This document shows positions 59,328 through 64,000 of a DNA stretch of 64,000 nucleotides, one piece after another. The translations under genes were made by a program, and so were the position numbers. Origin of the DNA: Helichrysum umbraculigerum. Taxonomy: Eukaryota; Streptophyta; Magnoliopsida; Asterales; Asteraceae. The notes beneath the pieces were generated by a model that ran no database searches, was not told the origin of the DNA, and worked only from the letters and a program-made list of their open reading frames with translations. The stretch covers positions 216,944,250 to 217,008,249 of the forward strand of contig CATIUR010000001.1 in assembly GCA_949592205.1 (NCBI GenBank), given 5' to 3'. Within the stretch, counting starts at the first letter, position 1. Each line of letters begins with the position of its first letter.

Positions 59328-60436
59328 TTTTTTTTAAGGCAGAAAATATTATATATACCGCTACTAGCAAATCGCTAAGTAGCCACCAGAGTTCAACATA
59401 CATGAACTAATAATACACCACTACTTCTTAGACTCCACATCTCCGAATTTAAACTACGAGGGTACTAAAAAGGATGAAAAAAACCTGAGAATTCCAGGAA
59501 AAAATCCCCGAAAGTAGAGGCCGAGCCACCGGTTTTCACCCTACTTCGTTTTTGATAGTACCCCAAATAGATCCAAGAGATAAAACATGATATAAGCCAC
59601 TATTCACCAATATAACAATTATATACAATAATAGAATGTATAATGATCTTCAGACTTTAGCCCAAAAGGACACCAAAGCCCACAGGTAAAAACTATGAGC
59701 CCCATGTCCACAGCAGGACCTTTAACTTCTATTGTATGTCAGAAAAGCGGGAGCATTCTTAGAATGTAAATATTCAGCATCCTGGAAAATCCATTTAAAT
59801 CTTCCAGTCTCATTCTTTATCCTTAGACTGTTTTGATTTCACATTTGAGAGTTTGAATTCACACCATTGCTTCCAAGATAAGTCTGACATGCGAGCTCTG
59901 TTCTTTATCCATACATAACTAAGTCGTTGGACATCATCTTTTAATTTTTGCCAAGATAGGGTAGTTCCATTAAAACATACATCATTCCTTAGTTGCCAAA
60001 TACACCAACAAGCAGAAAGAATTATTGCTTGAATGACCTGTTGATTATCACCAAGCTCCTTTTCCGAGTAGCAGATAATATCCCGGATAGAAAAAACAAA
60101 TATTGGGTTTATTTTACACCATGTACTTATAAAACACCACAACATGTTAGCAAATTCACATGATATTAAAAGATGCTCGATAGTTTCTTCAAATTGATTA
60201 CATAAACAACAAAGATTAGATGAAACCTGGATTTGTCTTTTAAGCAAAGCATCCTTTGTTGGCACACGGTTCATTTCAGCTCGCCAAGCAAAGATGTTTA
60301 TTTTACCTGGCACCCATCTATTCCAAATGAAGTGGAATTCCTTAGCACGAGCAAATGAATTAATCAGTATCTTCCTGGCCGATGCTACCGAAAATGTTCC
60401 TGAAGAGTCGCCCTTCCATAACCACTTATCGTTCTC
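59328..60436 (-). mobile_element. 5'-truncated L1-type LINE with 12-bp target duplication
   Basis: Perfect repeats TGAAAATTAGTT at 59316-59327 and 60437-60448 flank it. The minus-strand 3' end is a short A run (59328-59335). It consists of the last part of ORF2 and a 3' UTR of about 470 bases. Typical of target-primed reverse transcription. Confidence 0.88.
59810..60436 (-). pseudogene. LINE ORF2 C-terminal remnant (zf-RVT domain)
   Basis: Minus frame reads NDKWLWKGDSSGTFSVASAR at the 5' cut, then WNRWVPGKINIFAWRAEMNR, a cysteine pair CCLCNQ and HLLISCEFA, the zf-RVT region found at the C-terminus of plant LINE ORF2, and ends KQSKDKE. Open to its stop but lacks endonuclease and RT. Confidence 0.85.
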
Positions 60437-60448
60437 TGAAAATTAGTT

Positions 60449-61538
60449 AAAAAGTAGTTTTTATCTATAGCCCTAAGGGCTGCATGTAGCAAATCTCTAT
60501 ATGTCTAATGTGATATGATACATATCGCTCTCAGTACATATGACATATCCCCCTATCGTTTTCTTCAAAAAACTAAAAGCTACGGAGGAGTACGTATTAT
60601 GCAATATTCGTTGAAAACTAGATAACTCGATGTCAGATTGTGATCAGAATCTGTGAGGTGGCGACAAGCCGACAAGAAGGGTTTTTTATTGGACTGATAT
60701 TAGAGGTGAAGACATTTGAGGTTATTAAAGATTCAACATTCACCAAAAAAAAAAAAGTCCGTTTGTAAAAATGAATCAATTGATGAGACCATTCAAAATT
60801 TCAAATGCGCTGCCAAGTAAGCTTGATATGTGTGACATTTGCCGGTTGAGGTTGTTAGCATTTAAAGGCTTCTTGATTGGAAGGGGTGTTGTTAAATACA
60901 ACAAAACTTTTAATTCATACAACAAAATGTTACATAATTAATAAAAATGTTACATAATTAATACATACAGTACAACTTACTAATGCACAGTTTTATTGTA
61001 TCAATCAAAATTGATGTTGTATCTATCGGTTCCCAATTGGAAGTCACTTATTATAGCGATCTCTCCAAAAAGATTAGTCAAGAAGGCAATGTGCGAATCA
61101 CAGGTGGAAGAATCATAGAAAAAAGTATCGATATAAAGGGTAATATATGCTTACAGTATCTGACTGGAGACTCTGATTGTTCACGTCTGAATCGATTAAG
61201 ATTTAGTCCAAGTGACAGCTTTATCTTAAAATGTAAATAAAAAACTACATGCTAAATATATTTAATATGAAAAAACTTTTAACAATGAAATAACAAACCA
61301 TAGAGACATAAACATCAAATAGCTAATTAGCTACTATTTAACCCTAAAAAATGAATGAACACATTCTGAGACTACAAAGAACCGACCGCCACAAGCTTCA
61401 TCTACTTGCTATATGACATATTTACAACCTTCCCTTCCTATACATATGTTGAATAGAAACAACGAAAAATGGACTTTACAATTTACAGATCTATATATGT
61501 ATATTTATATATCATAATTATATATATAAATATTTTGT
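60449..61538. other. Intergenic between LINE and hexokinase
   Basis: No gene recognised. Contains a MITE at 60879-61034. The part next to 61538 presumably holds the 3' UTR of the hexokinase gene. Confidence 0.45.
60879..61034. mobile_element. MITE related to 50590-50719
   Basis: Left end ggaaggggtgttgttaaata then caacaaaa; reversed right end gggaaccgatagatacaaca. 156 bp, non-coding, AT-rich with a direct repeat of atgttacataattaat. Confidence 0.5.
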
Positions 61539-64000
61539 TCATAGAACCTGTACTGTATCCACACTTCGGGTTGAATTTGCTGCAGCCAACATAGCAGCCC
61601 CAATGCCTGATCCATCTTCCATCACTTTGAGAATGACATATGGGGCAATTTCTTCACCTAATATCTCTGCCACAGCTTCATTCATATATTCTCGAAACAT
61701 GGTGTAGCTTGTGTATAATCCACCCTCAACTGCTACAACCGTTCTTCTCATTTTACCGCCTTTTCCACCTTTGACTCTTCCGCTTGAAATGCCCCCGGTC
61801 CCATCTCTGCCAATCTTTTTCAAAATCCCAACAACGCCTGCAGCAGCCAACCTGGCAGCTCGTCTTGTCACCACGTCACATACTTTGACAATGAGTTTTC
61901 TAACTTTCAATGGGATGTTATGTATCTGATGATGAAAAACATTTATTATCAACAAAGACCCTAACTTTCAAAGTAGACAACTGACAATATATTGAGGAAG
62001 GGAGAGTATTGCATAACAGGTCAAAACGGGGTCGGGTCAAAAACCCATCTTTTGGTACCAGTGAGGTTGTGTTGGCCCACCAACACTTTTCCCCTTCCTT
62101 TTAAATTTTTTTATATTGATTACACAAATACTTCTATAGCAAAAAACAACATTTAGGAGGTTTTATTAAAATTGACTGCGGTCAACTTTCAACCTGTTTG
62201 AAAGGTTCACCTTTTAGGTTTCTTTTATTTGACCAGTAAGATAATAAAAAATAACAAAATTAATCCAAAAGTAAGTCAATTAAAATTGACACCACTAATA
62301 AATATAGAAACTTCAAAGGAAGCATCGTCTTACATCCAAGGTGTCCTCTAATATCTTGGCAACTTCACCCAAGTCAGGGGAATCATCTTCATGCATGGCC
62401 GCCATTAGAGGTGTACTGAGTAATATCAAGAAACGAAATAAACATTTGCTTCATGAATTAAGATTTAGAAAGATTCATAACAAAGAATGTTCAAACGAGG
62501 CTCTAGACAGATTACCAATTTTATAAGGATAATGGGATAGGTTATTGATTTTCTAATAAAAAAAAAACAACCACTTCCTTTGAAAAGAGAAAAGGGATGA
62601 AACAGCAGGTGGCTTTTGTACATACTAATTGGAATAAAAAATTAGAGGACCACCACTTGCCAGTTTAAGAAAACAATACAAGATAAAAGTGTGCCTTTAT
62701 TATATGCAAAATGACTCCTAGTAGTAGCTATTAAATGGAGGGAAAAGAAAAAGACTTGCCTTTTCCCTAATAAGACATTTATACCGAATAGAGAAAGAAA
62801 TAAATAAGATGAACAAATGACTCGGACTCCAGCAAGATAATACAACAAAGAAATGACAACAAACTAATTCACCAATTAGTTAAATGGTAAATTGATCTAT
62901 AGTTTTAATTCAAACAAGTTAGCAGTTAACAAACGCTTCTTAAGTTTGATATCCTGGTACCTACTTATAATTTTATTTCTTGCATTTAACAACAGTTAAG
63001 CGCGTACGCTAAATACTAACATACGGCGATTGCTTAACAACTAATTCATGCCTACACAAGTTCTCCCTTGGAATTCGTATTACCTATTAAGAAAGTAACT
63101 TGACATCATAATCAATTCCACACTCTTCCCGATATCTATGCAAGTTTTAAGTTTTGGCTCAATGAAAAAATCTTGGGCAGAGCATCTTTATATACGACGT
63201 ATAGAAGTACAGGTCCTAGTGCAAACCTTTGTATTCAGAGTGTGTCTAAGTCTAAACATGCCTTCTGTCAGCAGTCAATATTATAAAAATAAGGTTGTCC
63301 CAAAACCAAATCAGTCATGACACCACGAATAATCTAAATGTGAACTTATGAAATAAGCCTAAAATGTAATACGCTGGTATGTAACATACAGGTTAATACA
63401 AACAATATTAACACAATAAATAAAGCCGAATCAGCACCAAGTACTTTGAGAATACTAAAATTAACTGCCAGAAAGTATATTGTCCTTACAAGGGAAGGAG
63501 GGTCTGATAACACATACCTCAATACAAACCGTGCCGACAACTTGGAAGAAAATGGTCCAAAAATATCAGATTCTAAAGACATCCTGCGGATTACTCTTCT
63601 TACTATGTCACCTAAATACATTCCTGATATCATTTTCTCAAAACCCTGCATCAGTATCCCTGTATTAGTCACAGGACAGCTAGAAAGAAATCTAGCATCT
63701 ACAGAACAAAAATTAACAGCAAGTAGAGACACGACATGATACAAATTTAACCTGATCATTTGGGTTTTGGCTCTCAGTGTCCAGATCAATGTCATATGAC
63801 GTTCTAGGCAAATGTGAGGACCAAAAATTACCCCATTCCATATTAATAACCTGATTAGCAGAAAATTTAAGCGAATTGAAGAGGATAACACTATTTTTAT
63901 TCTTTCAGAATAGTTAAAAATTAGAAAGACCAAAGATACCATGCCTCCTGAAGTCGTGAGAAGACCTTGACATTTGATAACTGCATCAGCTCGCTCGAAA
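61539..64000 (-). CDS. HXK: Hexokinase, C-terminal half (last five exons, 5' part outside window)
   Basis: Exons (minus): 64000-63940 (partial), 63850-63752, 63645-63518, 62415-62334, 61925-61539, giving about 250 of some 500 residues. Hexokinase phosphorylates glucose and other hexoses with ATP. Seen: ADAVIKCQGLLTTSGGM, VINMEWGNFWSSHLPRT, GFEKMISGMYLGDIVRR, PLMAAMHEDDSPDL, DVVTRRAARLAAAGVVGILK, the adenosine-site region RRTVVAVEGGLYTSYTMFRE and EDGSGIGAAMLAAANS; C-terminus SVDTVQVL. All introns are GT/AG and in phase. VVTRRAARLAAAG and the missing HLSAAGIYG-type text point, from memory, to the plastid-type (HXK3-like) group over mitochondrial HXK1. The N-terminal targeting signal, glucose-binding residues and start are not in view. 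Confidence 0.93.

Noticed and set aside
63346..63942. Single 198-codon minus ORF across hexokinase introns
   Set aside because: It reads through introns between two true exons; splice signals and homology support the spliced form.
1..64000. CRISPR arrays, bacterial operons, rRNA genes
   Set aside because: None found; all regularly spaced repeats are explained by LTRs, hairpins or microsatellites in a plant genome.

Overview
This is a plant nuclear window. The evidence is spliced genes with plant-type introns, Athila-like, chromovirus-like and Copia LTR elements, L1-type LINEs, tRNA-derived SINEs, Helitrons and TTTAGGG-type telomere-like repeats. It looks like a dicot; the repeat style recalls Asteraceae, but that is an impression, not a proof. 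Host genes occupy only the right half, and all four recognisable ones lie on the minus strand.

Bases 1-27274 are one block of nested LTR retrotransposons on the minus strand. Two Athila-like Ty3/gypsy elements lie in tandem and share a 2451-bp LTR (6755-9205); the outer LTR is at 24824-27274 and the left end lies outside the window. Copy 1 (1-6754) has near-complete gag, protease, RT, RNase H and integrase with point lesions, plus an intact 221-residue ORF in the env position. Copy 2 (9206-24823) has two internal deletions and is split by an 8203-bp non-coding LTR element (15294-23496) with a 5-bp target duplication, 1970-bp LTRs, an initiator-tRNA-Met primer site and a chromovirus-like polypurine tract.

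Bases 27275-33735 hold degraded repeats: three regularly spaced hairpins, the 5' part of a PIF/Harbinger-like element, the 5' LTR and broken gag of a Copia element, and a fold-back element with inverted telomere-like repeats.

Bases 33917-51720 form a tandem array of SABATH carboxyl methyltransferase genes. Two four-exon copies appear intact (A 35706-37958, 362 residues; B 47925-50071, 363 residues), one is a pseudogene (51190-51720), and a duplicated flanking segment marks the repeat unit. The array has been invaded by SINEs, Helitrons (one of about 5.4 kb carrying exons and an intron of a CCT-beta chaperonin gene), a 5'-truncated LINE with an open 493-residue frame, and several MITEs. Bases 52101-53592 are a chain of three MITEs separated by long (TA)n tracts.

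Bases 54978-58403 are a complete six-exon gene for translation elongation factor 1B beta (226 residues) with a TATA box and a telo-box in its promoter. A second truncated LINE with a perfect 12-bp target duplication follows (59328-60436). Bases 61539-64000 are the last five exons (the first partial) of a hexokinase gene that continues beyond the right edge. All exon boundaries were set by eye from GT/AG signals and reading frame, without transcript data.
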